64,000 bases of DNA from contig CAVVPY010000001.1 of the NCBI GenBank assembly GCA_963750295.1, forward strand, positions 310,001-374,000. The letters run 5' to 3'. Under the pieces are notes generated by a model. That model was not told the origin of the DNA. It searched no databases and saw only the letters and a program-made list of their open reading frames with translations. Shown piece after piece: positions 43,424-52,682 of the stretch; position 1 is the stretch's first letter; each line of letters starts with the position of its first letter. Source of the stretch: CAVVPY01 sp963750295 (GTDB taxonomy: Bacteria > Actinomycetota > Actinomycetes > Mycobacteriales > Jatrophihabitantaceae). Made by a program: the position numbers and the translations under genes.

Positions 43424-44535
43424 GACAGCGTCTGCACCTCGACCGACAGCACCGAGGGCAGGTCGCGCACGATCGGCGCCCAGGTGTCGCCGGAATCGGC
43501 CGAGGCGTACACCTGACCGCCGGTCGTGCCGAAGTACACGCCGCACTCCGGCAGCGAGTCGACTGCCATCGCGTCGCGCAGGACATTGACGTAGCAATCC
43601 TCCTGCGGCAACCCGTCGGTGAGAGCCTCCCACTCGGTGCCGCCGGTGCGACTGCGATACACGCGCAGCTTGCCGTCGGGCGGGAAGTGGTGCGAGTCGC
43701 TGGTGATCGGCACGACGTACACGGTGTCCGGCTCGTGCGCGTGCACGCTGATCGGGAAGCCGAAATCGCTCGGCAGGTTGCCGCTGACCTCGGTCCAGTT
43801 GTCGCCCGCGTCGTCGGTCCGCATGACGTCCCAGTGCTTCTGCATGTACAGCGTCTCGGGCCGTGACGGGTGCATCGCCAGGTTGTGCACGCAGTGGCCG
43901 ACCTCGGCCGCCGGGGACGGGATGCCGTCGGACAGCAGGCCCTTGTTCACCGGCGCCCAGGTCTGGCCGCCGTCGTCGGTGCGGAACACCCCGGCCGCCG
44001 AGATCGCGACGAAGATCCGCTCCGGGTTGGCCGGGTCGAGGACGATCGTGTGCAGGCACATGCCACCGGCGCCTGGTTGCCACTGCGAGCCGGAGCCGTG
44101 CTCGCGCAGCCCCCGCAGTTCCTGCCACGTGGCGCCGGCGTCGGTCGACCGGAACAGCGCGGCGTCCTCGACTCCGGCGTAGACGGTGTCGGGGTCGGTG
44201 AGCGAGGGTTCCAGGTGCCAGACGCGGGCGAATTCCCACGGATGCGGGGTGCCGTCGTACCACTGATGGGTGCCCGGCACGCCGGCGTAGGTGAAGTCGT
44301 TGCCGACCGGCTGCCAGCTCTGCCCGCCGTCGTCCGAGCGTTGCACCACCTGCCCGAACCAGCCCGTGGACTGTGCGGCGTAGAGCCGGTTCGGATCGGC
44401 GGGCGATCCCGCCACGTGGTAGATCTCCCAGCCCGGGAAGTGCGGACCTTGCACGTCCCACTTCTGCCGTGGCTCGTCCGAGGAGAGCACGAACGCTCCC
44501 TTGCGCGTGCCGACCAGGACCCGTACGCCGCTCAT
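43420..44535 (-). CDS. BNR/sialidase-like beta-propeller protein
   Basis: The 371-residue protein contains repeated BNR Asp-box-like motifs, for example RSDDGGQSWQPV, RSTDAGATWQEL, RTDDGGQTWAPV and ASADSGDTWAPI. It thus forms a propeller like WD40/YVTN/BNR-type exo-sialidase folds. There is no signal peptide, so it is probably cytoplasmic. Catalytic residues of sialidase (Arg triad, Tyr/Glu) cannot be established. GGAGCGAG before ATG 44535 favours this start over 44577. Coupling to a beta-grasp sulfur carrier suggests a sulfur-linked role. Confidence 0.75.
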   Translation of the reverse strand: MSGVRVLVGTRKGAFVLSSDEPRQKWDVQGPHFPGWEIYHVAGSPADPNRLYAAQSTGWFGQVVQRSDDGGQSWQPVGNDFTYAGVPGTHQWYDGTPHPWEFARVWHLEPSLTDPDTVYAGVEDAALFRSTDAGATWQELRGLREHGSGSQWQPGAGGMCLHTIVLDPANPERIFVAISAAGVFRTDDGGQTWAPVNKGLLSDGIPSPAAEVGHCVHNLAMHPSRPETLYMQKHWDVMRTDDAGDNWTEVSGNLPSDFGFPISVHAHEPDTVYVVPITSDSHHFPPDGKLRVYRSRTGGTEWEALTDGLPQEDCYVNVLRDAMAVDSLPECGVYFGTTGGQVYASADSGDTWAPIVRDLPSVLSVEVQTLS

Positions 44536-44589
44536 GGTCTCGCTCCGATCGAGTTCGGACAGGGTAGCCGCCGCCAAGCTAGCGGCGGA

Positions 44590-45063
44590 TCACGACTGAG
44601 GTCCACCACGACACCCGGAATTCGCCTGCTCATCAGCATCGCTACCCATCGGCCGCAGCGTCGGCAGGTTGACTACGATCGCCTCCTGCGTGCTGCGCGC
44701 GATCACGACGATCGCCTCGGTAACGGGGTCGTTGTTCTCCTCGCGGTGCGGGGTGAACGGCGGGACGAAGACGTAATCACCGGGCTCGGGATGCAGCCGG
44801 GTCTCGTCACCACTGTGCTCGTCGAGGAACACGAACTCGGGGCGGCCGCTCACCACGTAGATGGCCGTCTCGGACTCGCCGTGATGGTGGTTGGCCGACT
44901 GCATTTGCGGCTGCACGCGCGTCTGCCCCATCCAGAGCCGCTCGGAGCCGACGGTGCTGCTGCTGATCGCTGCGTAACGCTGCATGCCGGGCGTCTGCGC
45001 GGTGTCGGCGTCGAGGCCGCCGGCGCGGACGTGGCGCAGGTTCGGGTGGAAGGCGTCGGCCAT
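44590..45063 (-). CDS. Cupin-domain protein
   Basis: The 157-residue protein has a cupin core with metal-binding motif 1, HHHGESETAIYVVSG, and motif 2, PGDYVFVPPFTPHREEN. It might be a small-molecule dioxygenase or binding protein. The start has GGAGC before the ATG. Gaps of about 50 bp separate it from the BNR gene after it and the MMPL gene before it, so one transcript is possible. Substrate unknown. Confidence 0.83.
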   Translation of the reverse strand: MADAFHPNLRHVRAGGLDADTAQTPGMQRYAAISSSTVGSERLWMGQTRVQPQMQSANHHHGESETAIYVVSGRPEFVFLDEHSGDETRLHPEPGDYVFVPPFTPHREENNDPVTEAIVVIARSTQEAIVVNLPTLRPMGSDADEQANSGCRGGPQS

Positions 45064-45112
45064 GCGGCTCCGTCCGTCGGGGAACGCGGTTCGTGGAATC
45101 TAACGCGGTGGC

Positions 45113-47260
45113 CTAGGCAGGTGTCCGCTCGGGCCGAAGCGGCTCATCCCGCTCGGGGTGCGGGTAGGACGGTGCGACCCGGAACAGTTTCGCGGGCCGG
45201 GCCGGCAGATACCAGTTCCACCTGCCGAACAGCGAGACGAGTGACGGCACCAGCAGGGCGCGCACGATCGTCGCGTCGAGCAGGATCCCGAAGCCGAGTC
45301 CGGTGGCCAGCACCTTGAGGTCGGTCCCCGGTCCCGAGGCGAGCGCGGCAAAGGCCAGGAACAGGATCAGCGCCGCACTCGTGACCAGCCGACCGGTGCG
45401 GCCGACACCCTCGATGATGGCCGCGTCCGTCGACCGGGCCGCGTCGTACTCCTCGCGGACGCGGGACAGGATGAACACCTCGTAGTCCATCGAGAGCCCG
45501 AACAGGAATGCGAAGAGCATCAGCGGGATCCAGAACGTCACCGCCCCGGTGCCCACGATGCCGAAGATGGCGTTCGAGCCGTGGCCGTCCTGCCAGAACA
45601 GGACCATCAGCCCGAGCGTCGCCGAGAGCGAGACCAGATTCAGGATCACTGCCTTGAGGGGTAGCAGTAGCGACCTGAATGCACGCACCAGTAGCACGTA
45701 GGTGAGCAACGCGATCAGCACCAGCATCAGCGGGAAGTTGCCGTAGACCGCCTTGAGGAAGTCGATCTGCGCGGCGCCCACGCCGGCGACGCCGGCCACG
45801 CCGGGTAGCCCGTCCACGGCCGACTTCACCCGCTTCACGACGCCGACACTCTTGGAGTTGACGGTTTCGTCATCGGGCACGACGACGAGCACGGTCTGCC
45901 CGTTCTGATTGCTGCTCGGATCGGTGGAGCGGAACACGTGCAGGACCCCGTCGACCTTCGCGACCGTGGTCGCGGTGGCGGCGGCCTGGTCAGCACTGAC
46001 GAGGATCTCCATCGGGGTGAGCGTCCCGCTGGTGATGCCGCCCTTCTCGAGCGTCTGCAGGCCCTCGTAGGCCGGCCCGTTCTTCGCGAGCGAACCGGAG
46101 GACGCCAGGCCGATCTTGATGCCGAGGAACGCGCCGATCAGCGCGAACAGCATCACCAGCGCGGCGCCGGCGGCGATCCACCGACGTCGCACGACGAGCG
46201 CGGCCCACCGGCTCCAGAACCGGCTCGCGCGGTCTTCGTGGCGTAGCCGCGGCCAGTCGACCCGCGGGCCGATGCCGCCGAGGATGGCCGGCGTCAAGGT
46301 CAGCGTCGTCATGACGCTGGCCAACGGGATGAGGGCGCCGCCGTAGCCCATGCTGCGCATGAACGGCACCGGCAGGACGACGAGGGCGAGCAGGCCGATC
46401 GCCACGGTCACCCCGCTGACTACCACCGCGTGCCCCGCGGTCTGCATCGCGACGACGACCGCGTCGTGGTTGTCCCGGCCGTGGTCGCGTTCCTCGCGCC
46501 ATCGATTGACGAGCAGCAGCGAGTAGTCGATCGCGACGCCGAGACCGACCAGTGCGATCAGGAACTGGACGATGAACGACACATCGGTCAGGTACGTGAT
46601 CGGCAGCAGCATCAGGAAGGTGGCGAGGATCGAGACTGCGGCGACCACGAGCGGCAGCAGCGCCAGGAACGATGCGAACACGAACACCAGGACGACGAGT
46701 GCGCCGACCCCGCCGAGTAGTGTCTCGCCAAGGACGCCGGGGCCGGAGTTCTCGTCGCCGACGGCCAGGGCGTCCTCACCGGTGACGCGAACGGTCGCGC
46801 CGCTCGGCGCTGCGGCGGTGGCGGCCGCGGTGATGGCGTCGGTCTGCAGGGTGGCAGTCGGCGACGGGTTGAACCGGTAGAACACGAGCGCATACGCGGT
46901 ACGCCCGTCCTCGGTCCGGAACGCCGTGTCGCCGGTGTTCGCCTCGTCCAGCACGCGAACGTCGGGCACTCCGGTCTCGACCGCAGCGAAGGTCTTGGCC
47001 ACCTCGTCGGCGTGGTCGCCGACCTGCTGGCCGCTGGGCAGCGTGACGGTGACCAGGTAGGGGCTGGTATCGCCGCCGTTTCCCAGCGCGGCCTTGATCT
47101 GGTGCGCGGTCTGGGTGCCCGGCTGGCCGGGTAGCGAGAAGTCGATCGTCAGTCGGTCGCTTGTCGTGCCGGCCAGTGCCGCACCCGCGACGAACACGAG
47201 GCCCCAGAACGCGAGGACGAGTCTGCGGTGGCGCAGGACGAATTCAGCCAGCCGTTGCAT
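45113..47260 (-). CDS. MMPL/RND-family membrane transporter
   Basis: The 715-residue protein has the MMPL layout: TM1 (LVLAFWGLVFVAGAALAG), a periplasmic loop of about 170 residues, and five or six helices. After that come a second loop and a second set of helices, including FLFGLSMDYEVFILSR with the conserved RND-type Asp-Tyr pair. MMPL proteins export lipids or drugs using proton flow. GGAGGTCACG before the ATG fixes the start. No partner lipid-synthesis gene is beside it. Confidence 0.9.
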   Translation of the reverse strand: MQRLAEFVLRHRRLVLAFWGLVFVAGAALAGTTSDRLTIDFSLPGQPGTQTAHQIKAALGNGGDTSPYLVTVTLPSGQQVGDHADEVAKTFAAVETGVPDVRVLDEANTGDTAFRTEDGRTAYALVFYRFNPSPTATLQTDAITAAATAAAPSGATVRVTGEDALAVGDENSGPGVLGETLLGGVGALVVLVFVFASFLALLPLVVAAVSILATFLMLLPITYLTDVSFIVQFLIALVGLGVAIDYSLLLVNRWREERDHGRDNHDAVVVAMQTAGHAVVVSGVTVAIGLLALVVLPVPFMRSMGYGGALIPLASVMTTLTLTPAILGGIGPRVDWPRLRHEDRASRFWSRWAALVVRRRWIAAGAALVMLFALIGAFLGIKIGLASSGSLAKNGPAYEGLQTLEKGGITSGTLTPMEILVSADQAAATATTVAKVDGVLHVFRSTDPSSNQNGQTVLVVVPDDETVNSKSVGVVKRVKSAVDGLPGVAGVAGVGAAQIDFLKAVYGNFPLMLVLIALLTYVLLVRAFRSLLLPLKAVILNLVSLSATLGLMVLFWQDGHGSNAIFGIVGTGAVTFWIPLMLFAFLFGLSMDYEVFILSRVREEYDAARSTDAAIIEGVGRTGRLVTSAALILFLAFAALASGPGTDLKVLATGLGFGILLDATIVRALLVPSLVSLFGRWNWYLPARPAKLFRVAPSYPHPERDEPLRPERTPA

Positions 47261-47379
47261 CGTGACCTCCGGCAGGTTCGAGTGGCGGCGATAGTCGATC
47301 GCTGGCCGAAATCATGGCACGCTCGACCGACAACGGCAGCGGAATTTCCTCATCGACCGCCGCGACATGACGAGAGACA

Positions 47380-47712
47380 ATGCCGGAGTCACCAGATTTC
47401 ACCGACGCGGTTCTGACATGCGTCGCGGCGATCCCGCGCGGCCACGTAATGACCTACGGCGACGTTGCGGAGTACGCCGGGATTCGCTCACCCCGCACGG
47501 TCGGGCGGGTGCTGGCTCTCGACGGTGACACCGTGCCGTGGCATCGCGTGCTGCGGTCGAACGGAAGCCTGGCCGAGCACCTGTATTCCGAGCAGCGCCA
47601 ACGCCTGCTGGCTGAGGGAGTCAGATTCACCGGCGACCGGGTCGACCTCGACTCGTGCCGGTGGGACGGCAAGCTGATATCGAGGGAAGCCGATCATCAA
47701 GATTTGGTCTGA
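47380..47712 (+). CDS. Alkyltransferase-like protein (ATL), Trp in place of Cys
   Basis: The 110-residue protein matches the MGMT C-terminal domain, with PRGHVMTYGDVAEYAG and the active-site region VPWHRVL. The usual PCHR cysteine is replaced by Trp54, so it cannot remove the alkyl group. ATL proteins bind O6-alkylguanine and pass it to nucleotide excision repair (family knowledge). The mycobacterial homologue Rv3204 lies near moeZ and adnAB, as here. The position supports one conserved block interrupted by inserted genes. Confidence 0.9.
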   Translation: MPESPDFTDAVLTCVAAIPRGHVMTYGDVAEYAGIRSPRTVGRVLALDGDTVPWHRVLRSNGSLAEHLYSEQRQRLLAEGVRFTGDRVDLDSCRWDGKLISREADHQDLV

Positions 47713-47867
47713 TGTAAGGCTGTTTCGTCGCAGTGTCTTGATCTGTCCACAAACAACCCATAGGTTGCCTCTCGCGGGCCGCGCATGACGTCGTCGCGAG
47801 CGATGCCGGTCCGCCCCCCGGGGGGCGAGCCGTTGCGCACTCCGACTCGATCTCGAAGGGCTCGGCC

Positions 47868-50800
47868 ATGCCAACACCGTCAGCACACCGCACCTCGTCC
47901 CGGCCTGGCACCCGCTCGCGGCGCCGGTATCTCACCGCGCTGCTGGCCGTCCTGGGTCTCGTCGCCTCCGTCGCGCTCGCCGTAGCCGCGCCGTCGACTG
48001 CAGGGACGGGGTCGGGCACGGCGAGCAAGTCCGGCGCCCCGACCCGCGCGGCCTGCCCGACCGAGAACCGGCACCAGTACGCGCGCTGCTTCGCGCTGGT
48101 GCGCACCGACGTCGCGTCGCACCGCGGAGCGTCACCCCTCGACACCCCGTCCGGGTACGGCCCGAGCGATCTGCGGGACGCCTACAACCTGCCGTCCGCG
48201 GCCGGCGGGGCCGGGCAGACCGTGGCCATCGTCGACGCGTTCGACAACCCGAACGCCGAGGCCGACCTCGCCGTCTACCGTGCGCAGTTCGGTCTCGCAC
48301 CCTGCACCACGGCCAACGGCTGCTTCTCGAAGGTCAACCAGAACGGCGACGCGAGCCCCCTCCCGGCTCCTGACCCGGGCTGGGCAGCCGAGATCTCGCT
48401 CGACCTCGACATGGTCTCGGCGGCGTGCCCCCGGTGCCACATCCTGCTGGTCGAATCCGATGACAACTTCCTCGACAACCTCGCCACTGCGGTCAACACC
48501 GCGGTCGACCTGGGCGCGAAGTACGTGTCGAACAGCTACGGCGGTAGCGAGGATCCCTCGCAGACCGGACTCGACAGTGCTTACGACCACCCCGGTGTTG
48601 CCGTCACCGCGAGCACGGGTGACTTCGGCTTCGGGGTCAGTTACCCGGCGACCGCGCCCGGCGTGACCGCGGTGGGCGGCACGTCACTGGTGAGCGACGG
48701 CAGCCCGCGCGGCTGGTCCGAGACGGCGTGGGACGGTGCCGGCAGCGGCTGCTCGGAGTTCACCGCGAAGCCGAGCTTCCAGCACGATCCCGACTGCGCC
48801 ATGAAGTCGATCGCGGATGTGTCCGCGGTGGCCGACCCCGCCACCGGCGTGGCGGTCTACAACACGTTCGCGGCGCCTGGGTGGGATGTCTACGGCGGGA
48901 CCAGCGTCAGCTCGCCGCTGATCGCGTCGGTGTACGCACTGGCCGGCACCCCGGTTGCCGGGTCGAACCCGGAGAGCTACCCCTACGCGCGGACCTCGGC
49001 CCTGAACGACGTGACCGAGGGCAGTAACGGCAGTTGCGGCGGCTCGTACCTGTGCACCGCCGGCCCCGGCTACGACGGTCCGACCGGTCTCGGTACGCCG
49101 GAGGGGGTCAGCGCCTTCCGCTCGGGGCCGCAGGGCCTGCTGCGCGGTCGGGTCGCCGACGCGTCGACGAATGCGCCGATTCCCGGCGCGGTGGTCAGTG
49201 CCGGCCGCAACTCGACGACGACCGGTGCCGACGGGCGCTACGTGTTGTCCGTCCCGGTCGGCACCTACGGCGTGAGTGTCGCGGCCTACGGCTACAGGAG
49301 CGTCACGCGGGCGGGGATCGTCGTGGCCGACGGTGCTCGGGTGACAGAGAACTTCCGGCTGCGGTCGGTCCCGTCGGTCATGGTGTCCGGCACGGTGCGT
49401 GACGGATCGGGCCACCGCTGGCCGCTCTACGCGAAGATCGAGATCGCCGGCGTTCCTGGCGGCCCGGTGTTCACCGACCCGTTCACCGGCGCGTACAGCC
49501 TGATGCTGCCGCGCGGTCAGCGCTACAGCATCACCGCGACGCCGGTGTACCCCGGCTACGCGCCGCGGACGGTCCGCTTCGACGTCGGGGCGCACGACGT
49601 GGTCCGTGACATTAACGTGCGGGTTGCCAGTTCCTGCGCGGCGCCGGGCTACCAGTTGACCTACAACGGGTTGGTGCAGCACTTCGACACCACCTCGGCG
49701 CCGCCCAGGTGGTCCGTCGTCGACAACACCGGCCAGGGCGCCTGGCAGTTCGACGACCCGGGCGCTCGCGGCAACCAGACAGGTGGCACCGGCAATTTCG
49801 CGATCGTCGACAGCGACTACTACGGTCCCGACCTGACCCAGGACACCGAGCTGATCTCGCCGTCGGTCGACCTGTCCGGCGTCGATTCGCCGGTCGTCGG
49901 CCTGAACAGCTTCTACCGGGGCTACTTCAACTCCAGCGCCACGATCGACTACACGATCGACAACGGCGCCACGTGGAAACGCGTATTCCAGGCGACCACG
50001 GACGATCAGCAGGGACCGCTGGAGCTCGCCCTGCCGCGTGCGGCACACAAGCCGGCGGTCAAGGTGCGCTTCCACTACACCGGCGAGTTCGCCTGGTGGT
50101 GGCAGGTCGATGACGTGTTCATCGGCTCCAAGGCGTGCACCACGCTGCCTGGCGGCCTCGTCGCCGGCTTCGTCAACGACGCGAATACCGGCGCGGGTGT
50201 GAACGGTGCCACCGTCCACAGCATGGACGCGCGCCGCGACACCGGCCTGTCGGCAGCAACACCGGACGACCCGGGAATTCCTGACGGCTTCTACTGGCTG
50301 TTCTCCTCGTTGACCGGGGTGCACCCGTTCACGGCGACGAAGTCGCACTACCGCAACGCCCGCCAGGACGTGAACGTCGCCCGGAACGCGACGTCTCGGC
50401 AGGACTTCACGCTGCGGGCCGGCCAACTGACGGTGGGCGACGGGGTCTCGCGCACCGTCACCCTGGGTGGCTCGGCGGCCGGATCGATCGTCGTCAGGAA
50501 CACCGGCTCGGCGCCGCTGACCGCCACGGTCGGAGAGAAGCCCGGCACGTTCCAGATCGCCGGCGGCCCAGCCCGCTCGTCCTACGCGGGTGTCACCGGC
50601 GCCCCGCTGCATCGCGTGCACGGGACGTTCACACCCGGCCGCATGACCGCCTCGTCACACGGGCCGACCGCCCGGCTGGACGCAGGTCCGTCGGACGCGC
50701 CGTGGCAGGCGATCACCGACTACCCGGTCGACATCTCCAACAGCTCGGGGTCGTCCTACGACGGCAAGGTGTACAACGTCGGCGGGTTCGACGGGAACGC

Positions 50801-52034
50801 CGACATCGCCAGTGCCTACGTCTATGACCCGGCCACGACGACCTGGACGCAACTGGCCGACATGAGCACGACCCGCGAGGCGCCGAGCTCAGGGTGGATC
50901 GGCGGCAAGCTGTATGTCACCGGTGGTTGGGGACCGGACGGCACCCCGACCGCAGCGACCGAGGTCTACGACCCGGACGCGAACACCTGGACGACGCTCG
51001 CGGACAATCCGGCACCCCACGCCGCCGCCGGGGTCGCCGTCCAGAATGGGAGCCTCTACCTCGTCGGCGGTTGCGATGCTTCCTCGTGTGGCAGCACCGA
51101 TGTCGAGATCTACGACCCGGCCAGCGACTCGTGGTCGTCCGGCCCGTCGTACCCCGAACTGGTCTCGTGGCAGGCGTGCGGCTCGCTGAGCGGCGCCATC
51201 TACTGTGCGGGCGGGGTCTCGGACGCGGGGACGACGGTGCACACCTACGCGTTCGACGGCAGCCAGTGGGGCCAGGTGGCGGACCTGCCCGCCGACGACT
51301 GGGGCGGCGCCTCGGCCGTGGCGAACGGCCAGCTGCTCGTGTCCGGCGGGGTCATCAACAACTTCGCCACGATCACCAATGAGGGCTGGAGTTACGACGC
51401 CGGTAGCGATAGCTGGTCGGCGCTGCCGAACTCGAACACCACGGTCTATCGCGGTGCAGGGGCGTGTGGGTTCTACAAGATCGGTGGCTCGAGCGACAGC
51501 GGGCCGTCCCAGGCGACGTCCGAAGTACTGCCCGGCTACAGCGAGTGCGGGGGCGCAGCAACGGATGTGACGTGGCTGCGCGAGTCGCCGACGACGGTGA
51601 GCCTCGCGCCGGGTGCCTCGCGGACGATCACCGTGCGGATGAACTCGGCGCGGGTCGCGCAGCCGGGCGTGTACACCGCCGGCATCACCTTCAGCACGGA
51701 CACGCCCTACAAGTCCACACCGGCGCCCATCACCATGACGGTGCGTCCGCCCGCCACGTGGGGCAAGGTGTCGGGCCGCGTGAGCGGCCGGGCGTGCGAC
51801 GGGTCGGTCGCGCCGATCCCGGGTGCGACGGTCCAGATCGAGGGGTTCGCGGGCAACCACACGCTCACCACCGGCACCGACGGTCGCTACGTGCTCTGGC
51901 TCGATGAACGCAACAACCCGCTCACCGTCATCGTGGCCAAGGACGGCTACCAGCCGCAGACCCGGCGGGTGAACGTCAGGCCGGGGTCACCACAGGTGGC
52001 GAACTTCGTGCTCAGGCCGGCCCGGGCCTGTTAG
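47868..52034 (+). CDS. Secreted S53 (sedolisin) peptidase with Kelch repeats
   Basis: The 1,388-residue protein has an N-terminal hydrophobic export segment (about 22-43). The S53 catalytic domain (about 95-420) shows the Glu175-Asp179 pair in WAAEISLDLDM, the STGDFGFG oxyanion Asp and Ser346 in GTSVSSP. Carboxypeptidase-regulatory-like domains follow at about 425-500 and 505-590, then a jelly-roll-like region with WQFDDPGARGNQ. A third regulatory repeat comes next, then Kelch-type repeats (VTGGWGPDG, LVGGCDASS, WSSGPSYP). A final regulatory domain ends it at 1388. There is no clear pro-domain. It is one continuous frame. Confidence 0.85.
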   Translation: MPTPSAHRTSSRPGTRSRRRYLTALLAVLGLVASVALAVAAPSTAGTGSGTASKSGAPTRAACPTENRHQYARCFALVRTDVASHRGASPLDTPSGYGPSDLRDAYNLPSAAGGAGQTVAIVDAFDNPNAEADLAVYRAQFGLAPCTTANGCFSKVNQNGDASPLPAPDPGWAAEISLDLDMVSAACPRCHILLVESDDNFLDNLATAVNTAVDLGAKYVSNSYGGSEDPSQTGLDSAYDHPGVAVTASTGDFGFGVSYPATAPGVTAVGGTSLVSDGSPRGWSETAWDGAGSGCSEFTAKPSFQHDPDCAMKSIADVSAVADPATGVAVYNTFAAPGWDVYGGTSVSSPLIASVYALAGTPVAGSNPESYPYARTSALNDVTEGSNGSCGGSYLCTAGPGYDGPTGLGTPEGVSAFRSGPQGLLRGRVADASTNAPIPGAVVSAGRNSTTTGADGRYVLSVPVGTYGVSVAAYGYRSVTRAGIVVADGARVTENFRLRSVPSVMVSGTVRDGSGHRWPLYAKIEIAGVPGGPVFTDPFTGAYSLMLPRGQRYSITATPVYPGYAPRTVRFDVGAHDVVRDINVRVASSCAAPGYQLTYNGLVQHFDTTSAPPRWSVVDNTGQGAWQFDDPGARGNQTGGTGNFAIVDSDYYGPDLTQDTELISPSVDLSGVDSPVVGLNSFYRGYFNSSATIDYTIDNGATWKRVFQATTDDQQGPLELALPRAAHKPAVKVRFHYTGEFAWWWQVDDVFIGSKACTTLPGGLVAGFVNDANTGAGVNGATVHSMDARRDTGLSAATPDDPGIPDGFYWLFSSLTGVHPFTATKSHYRNARQDVNVARNATSRQDFTLRAGQLTVGDGVSRTVTLGGSAAGSIVVRNTGSAPLTATVGEKPGTFQIAGGPARSSYAGVTGAPLHRVHGTFTPGRMTASSHGPTARLDAGPSDAPWQAITDYPVDISNSSGSSYDGKVYNVGGFDGNADIASAYVYDPATTTWTQLADMSTTREAPSSGWIGGKLYVTGGWGPDGTPTAATEVYDPDANTWTTLADNPAPHAAAGVAVQNGSLYLVGGCDASSCGSTDVEIYDPASDSWSSGPSYPELVSWQACGSLSGAIYCAGGVSDAGTTVHTYAFDGSQWGQVADLPADDWGGASAVANGQLLVSGGVINNFATITNEGWSYDAGSDSWSALPNSNTTVYRGAGACGFYKIGGSSDSGPSQATSEVLPGYSECGGAATDVTWLRESPTTVSLAPGASRTITVRMNSARVAQPGVYTAGITFSTDTPYKSTPAPITMTVRPPATWGKVSGRVSGRACDGSVAPIPGATVQIEGFAGNHTLTTGTDGRYVLWLDERNNPLTVIVAKDGYQPQTRRVNVRPGSPQVANFVLRPARAC

Positions 52035-52043
52035 CCGAGGCGT

Positions 52044-52080
52044 CGCGGCGTTCCTGCGTCAGCTTCGCAGGAACGCCGCG
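52044..52080. terminator. Bidirectional hairpin between the S53 and HAD genes
   Basis: CGCGGCGTTCCTGCG pairs perfectly with CGCAGGAACGCCGCG around a 7-nt loop (52059-52065). It lies 10 bp after the S53 stop. Its right arm encodes the C-terminal residues of the opposite HAD gene, so it could end transcription both ways. Confidence 0.7.
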
Positions 52081-52589
52081 ATGCGCTCGAGGTGCCTCGG
52101 AGTCAGTCCGGTCTGACCCGCCGGTCCGATGAGCAGCGCGTCCGCACGCACGGCGAGGTCGGCCGTCTCGGCGCGGAAGACGCGCAGATCGTCGTCGGTC
52201 CAGACCAGCCGCCGCCCGGTTGCGATGGCGCGCTGCGCGGTGGGCAGCTTCCACCACCCGACGCTCGGTGGGTCGCTCCACTCGGGCGCGACCGAGATCG
52301 GGATCGTCATCGGCAGGCCGAGCGCGGGCGCGAAGGCGGTCACGGCCGCGGTGCGCCACGTCGAGTGCCAGCGGATCTCGACCGTGCCCCGCTGGTGCAC
52401 CGACCGGATGAAGTCGAGCACTGGACGGGCGGCGAGGATCGGCAGGGTCATCGTGCCGCGCTCGGGAATCTCGGTGACGATGATCCGACGCACCCAGTCG
52501 CGGCGACGCCACACGTCCGGGACCGTGACGCCCAGCGCGTTGACGACACCGTCGATGTCCAGCAACCACAGCGGACGTTGGTCGGCCAC
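52059..52589 (-). CDS. HAD-fold (HAD_SAK-like) protein
   Basis: The 176-residue protein has the HAD motif I, WLLDIDGVVN, and a conserved EIRWHSTWR, and WTDDDLRVF as the acid pair of motif IV. This matches the HAD domain group found in Swiss-army-knife RNA repair proteins (PF18143-like), although it stands alone here. It would be a phosphatase of unknown substrate. It is convergent with the S53 gene over a shared hairpin. Confidence 0.75.
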   Translation of the reverse strand: MADQRPLWLLDIDGVVNALGVTVPDVWRRRDWVRRIIVTEIPERGTMTLPILAARPVLDFIRSVHQRGTVEIRWHSTWRTAAVTAFAPALGLPMTIPISVAPEWSDPPSVGWWKLPTAQRAIATGRRLVWTDDDLRVFRAETADLAVRADALLIGPAGQTGLTPRHLERIAAFLRS

Positions 52590-52682
52590 GGCGTGACGTT
52601 ACCCGTCCGGGTCAGCTGTGAGGGAGCATCCGGGCAGGCACGATGGTGATGTTCGAACAGTTCGGCGACGAACGCTGAGTCG

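Noticed and set aside
48684..50621. A 645-codon open frame antisense to the S53 peptidase gene
   Set aside because: It has no recognisable motif or RBS, and the sense protein is a clear secreted peptidase.
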